Positions 33,443 to 42,979 of a DNA stretch of 64,000 nucleotides are shown piece by piece. A program made the translations under genes and the position numbers. This stretch comes from JAAYLN01 sp964592855 (GTDB lineage: Bacteria > Verrucomicrobiota > Kiritimatiellia > RFP12 > JAAYLN01). Under the pieces are notes generated by a model. That model did not search any database and was not told the origin of the DNA. It saw only the letters and a list, made by a program, of their open reading frames with translations. The stretch's first letter is position 1, and each line of letters opens with the position of its first letter. The stretch lies in NCBI GenBank assembly GCA_964592855.1, contig CAZQKI010000003.1:3144-67143 (forward strand). The letters run 5' to 3'.

Positions 33443-34555
33443 CTATCTCGGGCGGTCCATTGCATTCGTTGCGGCTTCAGGCGCGATGCCGTAGACGGCC
33501 GACTTGGGCGAGATCAGGATACGTGTTCCAGGGCCGAGCTTCTGGTGGCCTTCGACGACGACGCGCTCTCCGGCGGCAAGCCCCGCGGTGATCTCCACCA
33601 TTCCGTCGATCCTCCGCCCCGGGGTCACGGGGCGGAATTCGGCGCGACCTTCAGCGTTCATCACCACGACACGGCTGCCTTCGGCGGAGAGTGTCTGCGC
33701 GGCGGCGGGGATGACGCATGCCACAGGATTGACATTGACCGTCAGCCGCACGCGGCCGAACATGCCGGGGCGCAACGCCCCGTCCGGGTTGGCGGTGCGG
33801 GCCTTCACCTCGAGCGTCCGGGTCGCCGCGTCGAGTCTCGGGGCAAGGTAGACGATATTGGCCTCGCGCGGGTCGCCGCCTGCCGTGCTGTGGAATTCGA
33901 CCTTCTGGCCCGCCGCGAGGCGCGTGGTGAACCGTTCGGGAACATGGAAGATCACCTCCAGGGGGTCCATCCGCACCAGTGCCGCCAGCAGCTGCCCGCG
34001 GCTGAGGAATTGGCCCGCGCTGACGTGGCGGCGGGTGATGACGCCATCGAACGGTGCCAGGATCCGCGCATCTGCGGCGTTTTCGCGGGCCAGTGTGAGC
34101 ATCGCCTCGGCGGAGCGGAAGGTCGCTTCGGTTTGGTCGAAGTCCTGTTGCGGGATCGTCCCGCTCTTGCTCAGTTCCTCCCCGCGTCGATGGTTGACCT
34201 CGGCCAGCCGGTGGCTGGCGCGCGCCTGGGCGAGGTGCGCCTGGAGGCGCGCGTCGTCGAACCGGAACAGGAGCTGGCCGTTCGTGACGGCGGAGCCTTC
34301 CTCGAAGCCGATCTCCTCGAGACGGGCGTCCGTCTCGCTGACCAGGTCAACGGCGTCGCGCGCCTGGAGATCACCCACCAGGTCGAGCACGTCGCCGACC
34401 GGCCGAATGGTCACCGGTGCAACAACGGAGAGGACCTGCATGTCGGGAGGGGGGCCGCCTTGCGCGCCGGCCGGTCGGCCGCAGCCCGTCAACAGGGATA
34501 GTGATGTTGCAACAATCAAAGGGATGGCTTCAAGTGTATGGATTCGGAGTGTCAT
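33443..34555 (-). CDS. RND efflux periplasmic adaptor (membrane fusion protein), lipoprotein
   Basis: This 370-residue protein links an RND pump to an outer-membrane channel. It starts with a lipoprotein signal (LSLLTGC) and has the adaptor layout: a beta strand/lipoyl half (GDVLDLVGDLQARDAVDLVSETDARLEEIGFEEGSAV), an alpha-hairpin (LAQARASHRLAEVNHRRGEELSKSGTIPQQDFDQTEATFRSAEAML), the second lipoyl half (ILAPFDGVITRRHVSAGQFLSRGQ) and beta-barrel/MP domains. It is the first gene of the pair. The ribosome-binding site is weak. Confidence 0.93.
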   Translation of the reverse strand: MTLRIHTLEAIPLIVATSLSLLTGCGRPAGAQGGPPPDMQVLSVVAPVTIRPVGDVLDLVGDLQARDAVDLVSETDARLEEIGFEEGSAVTNGQLLFRFDDARLQAHLAQARASHRLAEVNHRRGEELSKSGTIPQQDFDQTEATFRSAEAMLTLARENAADARILAPFDGVITRRHVSAGQFLSRGQLLAALVRMDPLEVIFHVPERFTTRLAAGQKVEFHSTAGGDPREANIVYLAPRLDAATRTLEVKARTANPDGALRPGMFGRVRLTVNVNPVACVIPAAAQTLSAEGSRVVVMNAEGRAEFRPVTPGRRIDGMVEITAGLAAGERVVVEGHQKLGPGTRILISPKSAVYGIAPEAATNAMDRPR

Positions 34556-34639
34556 GGGGCAGGCCTGGCTGGGATTGGGTCATTGAACGGCTAGATAGCT
34601 TACACGATACGCCCGGGGCAGGCACTTCCTTTTTTCAGG

Positions 34640-34690
34640 GGTAAAATGATTGGTAAAATGATGATTGGTAAAATGATTGATAAAATGATT
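34640..34690. repeat. AT-rich tandem repeat GGTAAAATGATT
   Basis: Four head-to-tail units: GGTAAAATGATT (34640-34651), GGTAAAATGATGATT (34652-34666), GGTAAAATGATT (34667-34678), GATAAAATGATT (34679-34690). All unit lengths are multiples of three. It lies in the 368-base gene-free stretch 34556-34923 between the divergent adaptor and giant-protein genes, which must also hold their promoters; the surrounding bases have no other clear feature. Confidence 0.8.
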
Positions 34691-34923
34691 GACTTGATGG
34701 GGGGGGTGGTGTAAGTTAAAAACAACCTAGGGGATTTCTCTCGCTTTTTTGGAATTCCCCCCGAGGATCTTTTAACGAAGGCGTATTCGATTGCGTGAAC
34801 ACAAAAAGCGAATACCTCAAGAGAACATACGGACGCGTGATGCACTCCACCGGGACAGAAGGCGGAGGCTGCGGGCGTTCCGTTTTTGTGGCTTTTTTAC
34901 GCCCTAAAAGGGGGGGGGGATAG

Positions 34924-37900
34924 ATGAGCAGAACAGAAGTCGGTTCCGTCGGGTTGGTTTTGAGCAGAGCGGTCCTGTCCGTGTTGCTTCTCGGTTGGGC
35001 CTCGGTGGCCTCTGCCGGGCTTGAGGTCACCAAGTCGATCCAAAATGGTCTGACCACCGTCCCTTCCGGCCAGACGTTCACCTACAAGCTGCAATATCGC
35101 GCCGCCAGCACGACCACCGACTTCTTCGGTGCGACGCTGACCGACATCCTCCCGCCGGGCATCGAGTACCAGTCCCTCGTGGGCACGGTGCATGTGGCTT
35201 CCTTCGCCTATACAGCCGCCACCCGCACGCTGCGCGTCGTCTTCATCGATCCGCTCCCCGCGGGCAGCACCGGCGAGATTCTCGTGAACGTCCGTTTCCC
35301 GCAGGGCGTCACACTGCCGGGCACCGTGGCGACCAACACTGCGACGATGGCCGCGATTAATGCGCCCCCTGCGGTCGCACCGCCGGTGACGATCACGGCC
35401 ACCGCCGCCAACCGCGCGACGGCGACCAAGAGCCTTGTCGGCGGCAGCGTGCCGCTCGACCAGAACGTCACGTACACTGTGTCGGCCAACAACAGCCAGA
35501 CGGCGGGAGCGCTGAATGCAACGGCCCTCACGCTGCTTGACAACCTGCCGACCGGAGCCGTTTTCGTCGCCGCCAGCGGCGGCGGGGTGTACGACCCCGG
35601 CTCGCATACGGTGACCTGGACGGCCGCATCGCTGTCGGCCGGGAGCACCTTCTCCCGCACCCTGACGATAATGTATCCGAGTTCGGCCTTCGCTCTCGGC
35701 GCCAAGGCTACCAACGACCTGTCCGTGACCCTGACGCCGCTCGGAGGTGTTCCTACAAACCTCACCGCCAGGACCGTGCACAACATCGTGGCCCCGGTGG
35801 CTAACTCCACCTTCACGAAGGACGTCAACGCCAATTACGTCTACGAGGGTAAAACTGCGTCGAAGACCTGGACATTCGCCCTCCAGAACACCGGCAACGT
35901 GCCGCTCTACGACGTGGTGGTGACGGACGCCATTCCGGCGCAGGTGCAAGTCACCTCGATCAACAGCGGCCTTTCCTCGGGGACGCCTCCTGGGTTGAAC
36001 GATCCGATCGGGGTCTTTTACAAAACCACGCTCAACGGAACGTGGACCAACACGCCGGGAAGTCCCTATCCGGGATCAGCGTCGGTTACCGTGCCGGTTT
36101 CCACGCTCGGCCTTGCTCCCGGCGAGTTCATCACCGACCTCAAGTGGGAATTCGGCACGCTGCCAGTTGGCTACAGCATCGGCAGCCTCCAATTTGCCTC
36201 AACGATTCTCACCAATGGCTGGGACGGCCAGCCGGTTCTGGCGGGCCAGACGATCACGAACGTCGGCCGGCTGGCTTACACCGACTTCACGGGGCCTAAG
36301 ACGAAGAGCGATCCGGCCACCATTCCGGTCAAGACGGCGCGTCCCGTGGCCGAACTTGCGAAATCGGCGTCGCCCTCGACAGTCAACGATGGCAGCGTGA
36401 CCACGTTCACCATCCGGCTGACCAACCGGTCGGAGGCGGCCCAGCCCTTGATCGACCCCGTGTTGGCGGACCTGCTGGACGCGAAGTTGGTCTATGTGCC
36501 AGGCAGTTGGACCGTGGCCAGCAAGCCAGCCGGAGCCCCCGATCCGTTGTTCGAGACGATCCCCAACTTCACCGGGAGCCGGACGCTGCTGCGCTGGCGG
36601 TGGGACGGCGCCGCCTCGTACAGTCTGCCGGCCAACAGCTATATCGAGATGCGTTTCAGGGCCAATATTCCCGCCGGGACAATCTATGGCGGCATCAACA
36701 ACGACCTGACCCTCGCGAAGTGGAGCAACACGGCGCTGGACACGGCAAGCGCCACAGGCATCACTGACACCTTCGACCTCGACGGAGACGGAATTACAGC
36801 CGAAACCGTCTACTACCGGCGGACCGCGCTGACCGTCACGGCCCGCGCCTCGATGGACTCCGTCAAGTGGGTTCGGGGTGAACTGGATGCAGACTGGAGC
36901 AAGTACCCGAATTCCGGGTTGACCGTTCCCGGCGGCCGCGCCGATTACCGGCTGATCGTGAGCAACACCGGAAACGTTCCAATCCGGAATGCCGCGATTC
37001 TCGACATTCTGCCGACGCTGGACGACACCGGCGTCATCGACCTGTCTCAGCGCGACACCGAGTGGAAGTCGGCGCTGGCCGGTCCGGTGGTGGCCCCGCC
37101 GGGCGTAACCGTCTACTACAGCCGCGAGCTGGACCCGACCCGCCTGGACTTCGATCCGTCCGGGCCTCCCGGCTCCGAACCGGCCTACTGGAGCACGAAC
37201 CCGCCGGCCACACTGATCGAGGCGCGCGCGCTGAAATTCGTCTTCACCGGCATTGTGATCCAGCCCGGGGCCTCGTACGAACTGACGTGGCCCATGCGGG
37301 CGCCGGTCGCCACCCCAACCGACGGACGCGTGGCCTGGAACTCCTTCGGCTACTACGGCACGCGCACCGATAGCAGCACCTTGCTGCTGCCCTCCGAACC
37401 GATCAAGGTCGGCATCGCCGTGCAGCCGGACACCAACGCCGTCTATGGTGACCGGGTGTGGTATGACACCAACAGGGACGGGGTGCAGGATGCCGCGGAA
37501 ACCGGCGTCAACGGCATCCGCGTCCGCTTCTACGAGGACAGCGGCGCCGGGGGCTTCCCGGATGGCGTCGTCAACACGAACGTGGACCGCTATGTCGGAT
37601 ACACAATCACGGCCGACGACTTCAACGGCCAAGCGGGCTACTACCTCTTCCCCAATCTGGACCGCGGGCACTACTATGCCGTTTTCGATATCCCGCCTGG
37701 CTATGAAGTGAGCCCGAAGGATGCTGGAACAGACGATGCCCAGGATTCCGATGTCGACGCCCTTACTGGCGCCGCACCGATCACCTGGCTCGACGACGAG
37801 GAGACGGACCTGACGTGGGACCTGGGTCTCTTCATCGTGCCGCCGGTCGGCATCTCGATCGTGAAGACCGCAGGCACTGCACCCGACGGCGGCGTCTATT

Positions 37901-40900
37901 GGACGCTACCCGGCACCCCCGTCACCTACACCTATCGCGTGACCAACACCGGTGAACTGGCGATCGTGCGAATGACCGTGAGCGACGACAAGCTCGGCCT
38001 CGTCGGCATGATCGACGGGCCGCTGGCGCCTGGCGCCAGCACCACGCTGACCAAGGCTTCGTCCGCCCTCTCTGCCGGGGTCACCAACGTCGGCTCCGTG
38101 GTGGGGCATCCCGCCAGCTCCGGCGGGCGTGAGATTCCCGGCGCGCCGCCCGTGCGCGACGACGATGACGCGATTGTCCATATCTACGCCTCCATCGGCG
38201 ACCTGGTCTGGTACGATGTGAACCGCAACGGCATCCAGGATGCCGGCGAAGCTGGCGTCGGCGGCGTGCGGGTGGTTCTGTACGATGGCGCCGGCGCGCC
38301 GATCGCCACCAACACCACGGCGGCCAACGGCCGGTACCGGTTCAACGGACTCCTGCCCGGCGATTATTCTGTGGGCTTCACGACTCCGGCTGGCTATCTG
38401 CTCAGCCCGAACGATCAAGGCGCGGACGACGCCAAGGACAGCGACGCGGACCTGGTCACCGGACGCACCGTGACCACCACGCTGGTCGCAGGCGAGTACG
38501 ACTCCACGTGGGACATGGGCCTCTGGAACCTGGCGTCCATCGGCGATACCGTCTGGTATGACGTCAACCGCAACGGCATCCAGGATGCCGGGGAGACGGG
38601 CGTCGCCGGCGCGACCGTGACGCTTTACGACGCCGGCGGAGCGGTGGTTGCCACGACCAACACCAGCGCGACTGGCTTCTACACCTTCACCCGGCTTATG
38701 CCGGGCAACTACTCCCTGGGATTCGTCCCACCGACCGGCTACCTCTTCAGCGCCGCGGATCAGGGCGCCAACGACGCCAAGGACAGCGACGCCATCCCCG
38801 CAACCGGGCGGACGATCGCAACCACGCTGAGCGTCGGCGAGAATGACATGACGTGGGATGCCGGCCTGTGGCGCCCCGCATCCATCGGCGACTTCGTCTG
38901 GTACGACGCCAACACGAACGGTCTGCAAGATATCGGCGAAGCCGGAGTCGCCGGTGTTCTGGTCACACTCTACAACGGGCTGGGCCAGGTGGTGGCCACA
39001 ACCAACACTGACGCCGCCGGCCGATACGGTTTCATAAACCTGGTTCCTGGCGACTACTCGGTCGGTTTCGCCCGTCCGACGGACTACCTGTTCAGCCGGC
39101 GCGACGCGGGCGGGGACGACACCGCGGACAGCGACGCCGATACGACGACCGGACGGACCGCCATCACCACGCTGGCGCCCGGCGAGAATGATCTGACCTG
39201 GGATGCGGGCATGTACCTGGTCCGCGCATCGATCGGCGATCGCGTGTGGCACGATGTCAACGCCAACGGCGTTCAGTATCCCGCCGAAACGGGCGTTCCG
39301 AACGTGGTCGTGAACCTCTTCCGTGCGGACGGCAGCACGCTGGTCGGCACGACGAGCACCGATGCGAACGGACACTACGGCTTCCCGAACCTCGAGCCTG
39401 GCGACTACTTGCTCGCCTTCACCCCCCCTGCCGGCTACCAGATCAGCCCGCGCGACCAAGGCTCGGATGCATCGGACAGCGACGTTGATCCGATCTCCGG
39501 CCGGACGATTGCGACGACGCTCGCCCCGGGCGAGGATGATCTGACGTGGGATCTTGGCATCTACCGTCTGGCTTCCCTGGGCGACACGGTCTGGGACGAC
39601 TCGAATGGCGACGGCGTGCAGGACCCGGGTGAACCCGGTGTGCCGAACGTGACCGTCACGCTCTATGGCGCAGGCGGAGCTGTACTGGCCACGATGCCTA
39701 CCGACGCGAGCGGGAATTACCTCTTCCCCGGTCTCGTTCCCGGCGTCTACTCGGTGGGCTTTGCCCTTCCGGCCGGATATGCCTTCACGTTGCGCGACCA
39801 GGGCGGCGACGGCGCCGACAGCGACGCCGATACCACCACCGGACGGACGATCACCACGACGCTTCAGTCGGGCGAGAACGATCTGACCTGGGATGCCGGC
39901 ATCTACCGGCCGGTGAGCCTGGGCGACCGCGTCTGGCTCGACGTTGACCGCGACGGTGTTCAGGAAGCCGGCGAGGCCGGGTTCGCGGGCATCACCGTGA
40001 CGCTCTACAACGCGGGTGGCAGCGCCATCAGCAACAGGGTGACCGATGTGAGCGGGAACTACTTCTTCGGTGGCCTGCCGCCGGGAACATACCATGTTGG
40101 ATTCGCCGTGCCGATCGGCTACGCCCTGACTGTGGCGAACCAGGGTGACGATGCCCTGGACAGCGACGCCGACCTCGTGACCGGCCTGACTCCTACGACC
40201 ACGCTGCGCTCGGGGCAGAGCGACCTCACGCTGGACGCAGGGATGTACCGCCTGACCGCCGATCTGGAGTTGACCAAGACCGCCACACGCGATTGCTTCC
40301 CGCCGAAGTGGACGATTCCGATATCGAAGGGCGAGCAATACGTGACGGGCGACTACTGGTTGCGGATCGAGAACAACCAGCCGAGCTTCGACGTCTGGGG
40401 ACCGGGAAGCATGATGGCCGGCGTGGACATCAGCCGCACCTGGCACCAGGTGGCCGGGCGCTTCACGCGCGGACCGGCGGCGTGGGGCCCGCACAAGATG
40501 GAGATCCTGGTGGATGGCGTGGTTGTGGCGACGAGCAGCCAATGGGGCACGACCGACACCAGTTCCGCCGCGCTCTTCCTGGGATCCTATCTTGGAACCC
40601 ACTACTTCTACGCGGGTGCCATGGATGAAGTGCGCCTCTCGGGGACGGCCCGGAGCGACGCCTGGATGCGTACGAGCGTTGCGCAGCAGAACTCGCCATC
40701 GACCTTCCTGACCACGGGTGCCGAAGCCGCCGGCACGGTCTACGGCTATGAGAAGACGCTGACGGTTCAGGGCTCGGCCGTGGCCGGAGCGCTGACGGAC
40801 TTCCCGGTGCTGGTGAGTCTGGTCGATGCCGACCTGGCCGCCCGCGTGGGCACGGCGGAAGGCTGGGACATCGGCTTCACGCTGCCGGACGGCACGCCGT

Positions 40901-42591
40901 TGGCGCACGAGGTCGAGCAATACTACGCCTCCAGCGGCACGCTCGTCGCCTGGGTTAAACTTCCCGCACTCGCCGCAGGGACGGATACGACCTTTGTGAT
41001 GCACTACGGCGACGCCGCGGTCGCGGCGGCGACGGAGACACCGGCTGACGTCTGGGACGCCGATTTCCGCATGGTGCAACACTTCGAGGAGACGACGGGG
41101 CCGGTGCTGGACTCGACGGCCAATGGAAACGATGGCGTCGTTTCAGGAGCCTGGTTCACGGCCGCCGGTTCCGCTGACGGCGCGTACTTGTTCGACGGCG
41201 TAGACGACCAGATTGAGGTGCCCGATTCGCCGAGCGTGCGGTTCGTGAACACGGACTTCACGATCGAGGGATGGTACGCACGCGAGCTGCCGCGCAAGGA
41301 ATTCGTTGTCACGGTGACGAACCGCGGACCGGATCAGGCGACGCGCGTGACGGTGTTGGACCCCCTGGGCACGACGATGGGCTACGTGACGTCCGATGCA
41401 TCCCAGGGCACGTACGACCCAGCGACGGGTATATGGACGGTCGGAACAATGGATCTGAATACGGTCGCACGGCTCGTGCTGGTGGTTGATCCGCTGGCCG
41501 CGTCCGTCGTGAACCGGGCCGAAGTGGCGACATCCGATGCCGCCGACCCCGATTCGACGCCGGGCAACGGCGTCGTCGGTGAAGACGATCAGGCGCAAGC
41601 GTCACCGCCAGGCTGCGGGTCGACAGAGCCTCCTGTTGGTCCAGGCGTTCCGGACAGTCCGGCAATCCAGATTGTCAAGGTGGCAGGTACAGCGCCAGAC
41701 GGGACGGTTCTGACCGTTGCCAGCGGTGCGAACGTGACCTATACCTACACCGTGTACAACATCGGCAACGTGACACTGACGGGCATCACCGTAACGGACG
41801 ACAAGCTCGGTGCGGTTGGCGTCGTGCCGACCCTCTTGATCGGGCAGTCGGCCGTGCTGACGGCCGTGGCCTCCAACGTCACCGCCGATGTCACGAATGT
41901 GGCCACTGCGGTCGGCAACTGCGGCGCGGCCCAGGCGACCGACACCGACAACGCGGTGGTGGTCATCGGGACTGGCGGATCCTCTGGTGGCGGCGTGCCC
42001 GCTATCTGGGATCGTGCTGATTTTGCGGTGACGCACCAGGAGTTCATCGGCCCTGCGCCGACCGTGGTGGGCGAGGTTTTTGCGGTGCGGGTGACGGTTG
42101 CGAACCGAGGCCAGATCGCCGGCAACGCCGGGAACCTGGGCGTCTTCGTGGCGCACGCGGATCCGGTGGTGATCGGCGAGGCCGGCCAGGCGCAGGTTTC
42201 CATCGGCGTGCTCCAACCGGGGCAGAGCCGTGCCTTGGAGATCGGCGGACTGGTGGCCACGGAACGTGGCACGCAGTTGCTCCGTTCCTATGCAGACATC
42301 GGCGATTTGACCGACGAATGGAGCGAAGGTGACAACCAGTTGACGCTGATGTACCAGATCAGTCCGATTTTCATGCAGATTCAGCCGGTGGCGGGAAAGA
42401 TCGAGTTGTCCTGGAACAGCTACTGGGGCGACCGGTACATTGTTTACCGCGCCGCGGGACTGGGGGCACCGTACGTGCCGCTGGCGACGGGCATCGAGGC
42501 TACGCCGCCGACGAACGGGTTCATCGACACGAACCCGCCGGCTGGCGGAGCGTTCTACAAGGTCGGCGTGCAACCGTGGGCAGCTTGGTAA
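34924..42591 (+). CDS. Giant secreted SdrD/DUF11/LamG repeat protein
   Basis: This 2,555-residue protein has a signal peptide (AVLSVLLLGWASVASAG). Residues 30-830 are DUF11-like domains (TKSIQNGLTTVPSGQTFTYKL, SNTGNVPIRNA). Then come seven SdrD B-type units with a Ca-binding-like DxNxxGxQDxxE motif: one near 37440, then six in tandem starting at 38188, 38533, 38878, 39226, 39571 and 39913 (342-348 bases each). Residues about 1791-2127 are LamG/DUF2341-like and interrupt a DUF11 domain. Further DUF11 and CARDB-like domains follow. No LPXTG, PEP-CTERM or beta-barrel end is visible, so anchoring is unknown. Probably adhesin or surface layer; the ATG follows a G-run that serves as ribosome-binding site. 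Confidence 0.8.
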   Translation: MSRTEVGSVGLVLSRAVLSVLLLGWASVASAGLEVTKSIQNGLTTVPSGQTFTYKLQYRAASTTTDFFGATLTDILPPGIEYQSLVGTVHVASFAYTAATRTLRVVFIDPLPAGSTGEILVNVRFPQGVTLPGTVATNTATMAAINAPPAVAPPVTITATAANRATATKSLVGGSVPLDQNVTYTVSANNSQTAGALNATALTLLDNLPTGAVFVAASGGGVYDPGSHTVTWTAASLSAGSTFSRTLTIMYPSSAFALGAKATNDLSVTLTPLGGVPTNLTARTVHNIVAPVANSTFTKDVNANYVYEGKTASKTWTFALQNTGNVPLYDVVVTDAIPAQVQVTSINSGLSSGTPPGLNDPIGVFYKTTLNGTWTNTPGSPYPGSASVTVPVSTLGLAPGEFITDLKWEFGTLPVGYSIGSLQFASTILTNGWDGQPVLAGQTITNVGRLAYTDFTGPKTKSDPATIPVKTARPVAELAKSASPSTVNDGSVTTFTIRLTNRSEAAQPLIDPVLADLLDAKLVYVPGSWTVASKPAGAPDPLFETIPNFTGSRTLLRWRWDGAASYSLPANSYIEMRFRANIPAGTIYGGINNDLTLAKWSNTALDTASATGITDTFDLDGDGITAETVYYRRTALTVTARASMDSVKWVRGELDADWSKYPNSGLTVPGGRADYRLIVSNTGNVPIRNAAILDILPTLDDTGVIDLSQRDTEWKSALAGPVVAPPGVTVYYSRELDPTRLDFDPSGPPGSEPAYWSTNPPATLIEARALKFVFTGIVIQPGASYELTWPMRAPVATPTDGRVAWNSFGYYGTRTDSSTLLLPSEPIKVGIAVQPDTNAVYGDRVWYDTNRDGVQDAAETGVNGIRVRFYEDSGAGGFPDGVVNTNVDRYVGYTITADDFNGQAGYYLFPNLDRGHYYAVFDIPPGYEVSPKDAGTDDAQDSDVDALTGAAPITWLDDEETDLTWDLGLFIVPPVGISIVKTAGTAPDGGVYWTLPGTPVTYTYRVTNTGELAIVRMTVSDDKLGLVGMIDGPLAPGASTTLTKASSALSAGVTNVGSVVGHPASSGGREIPGAPPVRDDDDAIVHIYASIGDLVWYDVNRNGIQDAGEAGVGGVRVVLYDGAGAPIATNTTAANGRYRFNGLLPGDYSVGFTTPAGYLLSPNDQGADDAKDSDADLVTGRTVTTTLVAGEYDSTWDMGLWNLASIGDTVWYDVNRNGIQDAGETGVAGATVTLYDAGGAVVATTNTSATGFYTFTRLMPGNYSLGFVPPTGYLFSAADQGANDAKDSDAIPATGRTIATTLSVGENDMTWDAGLWRPASIGDFVWYDANTNGLQDIGEAGVAGVLVTLYNGLGQVVATTNTDAAGRYGFINLVPGDYSVGFARPTDYLFSRRDAGGDDTADSDADTTTGRTAITTLAPGENDLTWDAGMYLVRASIGDRVWHDVNANGVQYPAETGVPNVVVNLFRADGSTLVGTTSTDANGHYGFPNLEPGDYLLAFTPPAGYQISPRDQGSDASDSDVDPISGRTIATTLAPGEDDLTWDLGIYRLASLGDTVWDDSNGDGVQDPGEPGVPNVTVTLYGAGGAVLATMPTDASGNYLFPGLVPGVYSVGFALPAGYAFTLRDQGGDGADSDADTTTGRTITTTLQSGENDLTWDAGIYRPVSLGDRVWLDVDRDGVQEAGEAGFAGITVTLYNAGGSAISNRVTDVSGNYFFGGLPPGTYHVGFAVPIGYALTVANQGDDALDSDADLVTGLTPTTTLRSGQSDLTLDAGMYRLTADLELTKTATRDCFPPKWTIPISKGEQYVTGDYWLRIENNQPSFDVWGPGSMMAGVDISRTWHQVAGRFTRGPAAWGPHKMEILVDGVVVATSSQWGTTDTSSAALFLGSYLGTHYFYAGAMDEVRLSGTARSDAWMRTSVAQQNSPSTFLTTGAEAAGTVYGYEKTLTVQGSAVAGALTDFPVLVSLVDADLAARVGTAEGWDIGFTLPDGTPLAHEVEQYYASSGTLVAWVKLPALAAGTDTTFVMHYGDAAVAAATETPADVWDADFRMVQHFEETTGPVLDSTANGNDGVVSGAWFTAAGSADGAYLFDGVDDQIEVPDSPSVRFVNTDFTIEGWYARELPRKEFVVTVTNRGPDQATRVTVLDPLGTTMGYVTSDASQGTYDPATGIWTVGTMDLNTVARLVLVVDPLAASVVNRAEVATSDAADPDSTPGNGVVGEDDQAQASPPGCGSTEPPVGPGVPDSPAIQIVKVAGTAPDGTVLTVASGANVTYTYTVYNIGNVTLTGITVTDDKLGAVGVVPTLLIGQSAVLTAVASNVTADVTNVATAVGNCGAAQATDTDNAVVVIGTGGSSGGGVPAIWDRADFAVTHQEFIGPAPTVVGEVFAVRVTVANRGQIAGNAGNLGVFVAHADPVVIGEAGQAQVSIGVLQPGQSRALEIGGLVATERGTQLLRSYADIGDLTDEWSEGDNQLTLMYQISPIFMQIQPVAGKIELSWNSYWGDRYIVYRAAGLGAPYVPLATGIEATPPTNGFIDTNPPAGGAFYKVGVQPWAAW

Positions 42592-42673
42592 TTTCCCGCT
42601 TTGCCACTTGTGTCTACATTGGGCACGGGTGTTCGGGTGGGCAGATAAACCGAAGATAACGAAGGATGGATTT

Positions 42674-42916
42674 ATGAAGAAGATGGTGATTTTGCTGGCG
42701 TTGGTTTCCGCAGTGTCGCTGCCCGTGATGGCGGGGGAAGCCTGCTGCGGCGCCAAGAAGGCGGAGAAGTCGGCCGGAACAAACACCTGCGCTGTGGCGT
42801 GCCAGGCGGTCTGCAAAGGCGTGAAGAAGTCTGCCTGCACTGAAGCCTGCAAGGATGGCTGCGTGTGCGCGAAGCTTGCTGCCGAGAAGGCTGCCGCCGA
42901 GAAGGTCGCGAAGTAG
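42674..42916 (+). CDS. Small cysteine-rich secreted peptide
   Basis: This 80-residue protein has a clear signal peptide (MKKMVILLALVSAVSLPVMA, cleavage before GEACC). The mature 60 residues hold nine cysteines in about 45 positions (CC, then C-x3-C-x3-C-x7-C-x3-C-x3-C-x-C) among Lys/Ala, and end in AEKAAAEKVAK. I recognise no family; metal binding or disulfide-knotted structure is possible. GAAGGA seven bases before the ATG is an excellent ribosome-binding site; a longer frame starting at 42440 overlaps the giant gene and is rejected. A strong terminator follows at 42937. Confidence 0.7.
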   Translation: MKKMVILLALVSAVSLPVMAGEACCGAKKAEKSAGTNTCAVACQAVCKGVKKSACTEACKDGCVCAKLAAEKAAAEKVAK

Positions 42917-42936
42917 AGAACGGTGAAGCCCAACGG

Positions 42937-42974
42937 GAGTCCTGTCGCGTTGCGCGGCAGGACTCTTCTTTTTT
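42937..42974 (+). terminator. Rho-independent terminator after the cysteine-rich peptide
   Basis: A 13-bp stem GAGTCCTGTCGCG / GCGCGGCAGGACTC (with G-T pair), very small loop, followed by TTCTTTTTT. It closes the giant-protein/peptide unit and lies just before the convergent minus-strand gene. Confidence 0.88.
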
Positions 42975-42979
42975 CAGCT

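Noticed and set aside
34640..34690. Possible CRISPR array
   Set aside because: Units are contiguous with no spacers and only 12-15 bases long; no cas gene is near. No array of repeats with unique spacers was seen in the window.
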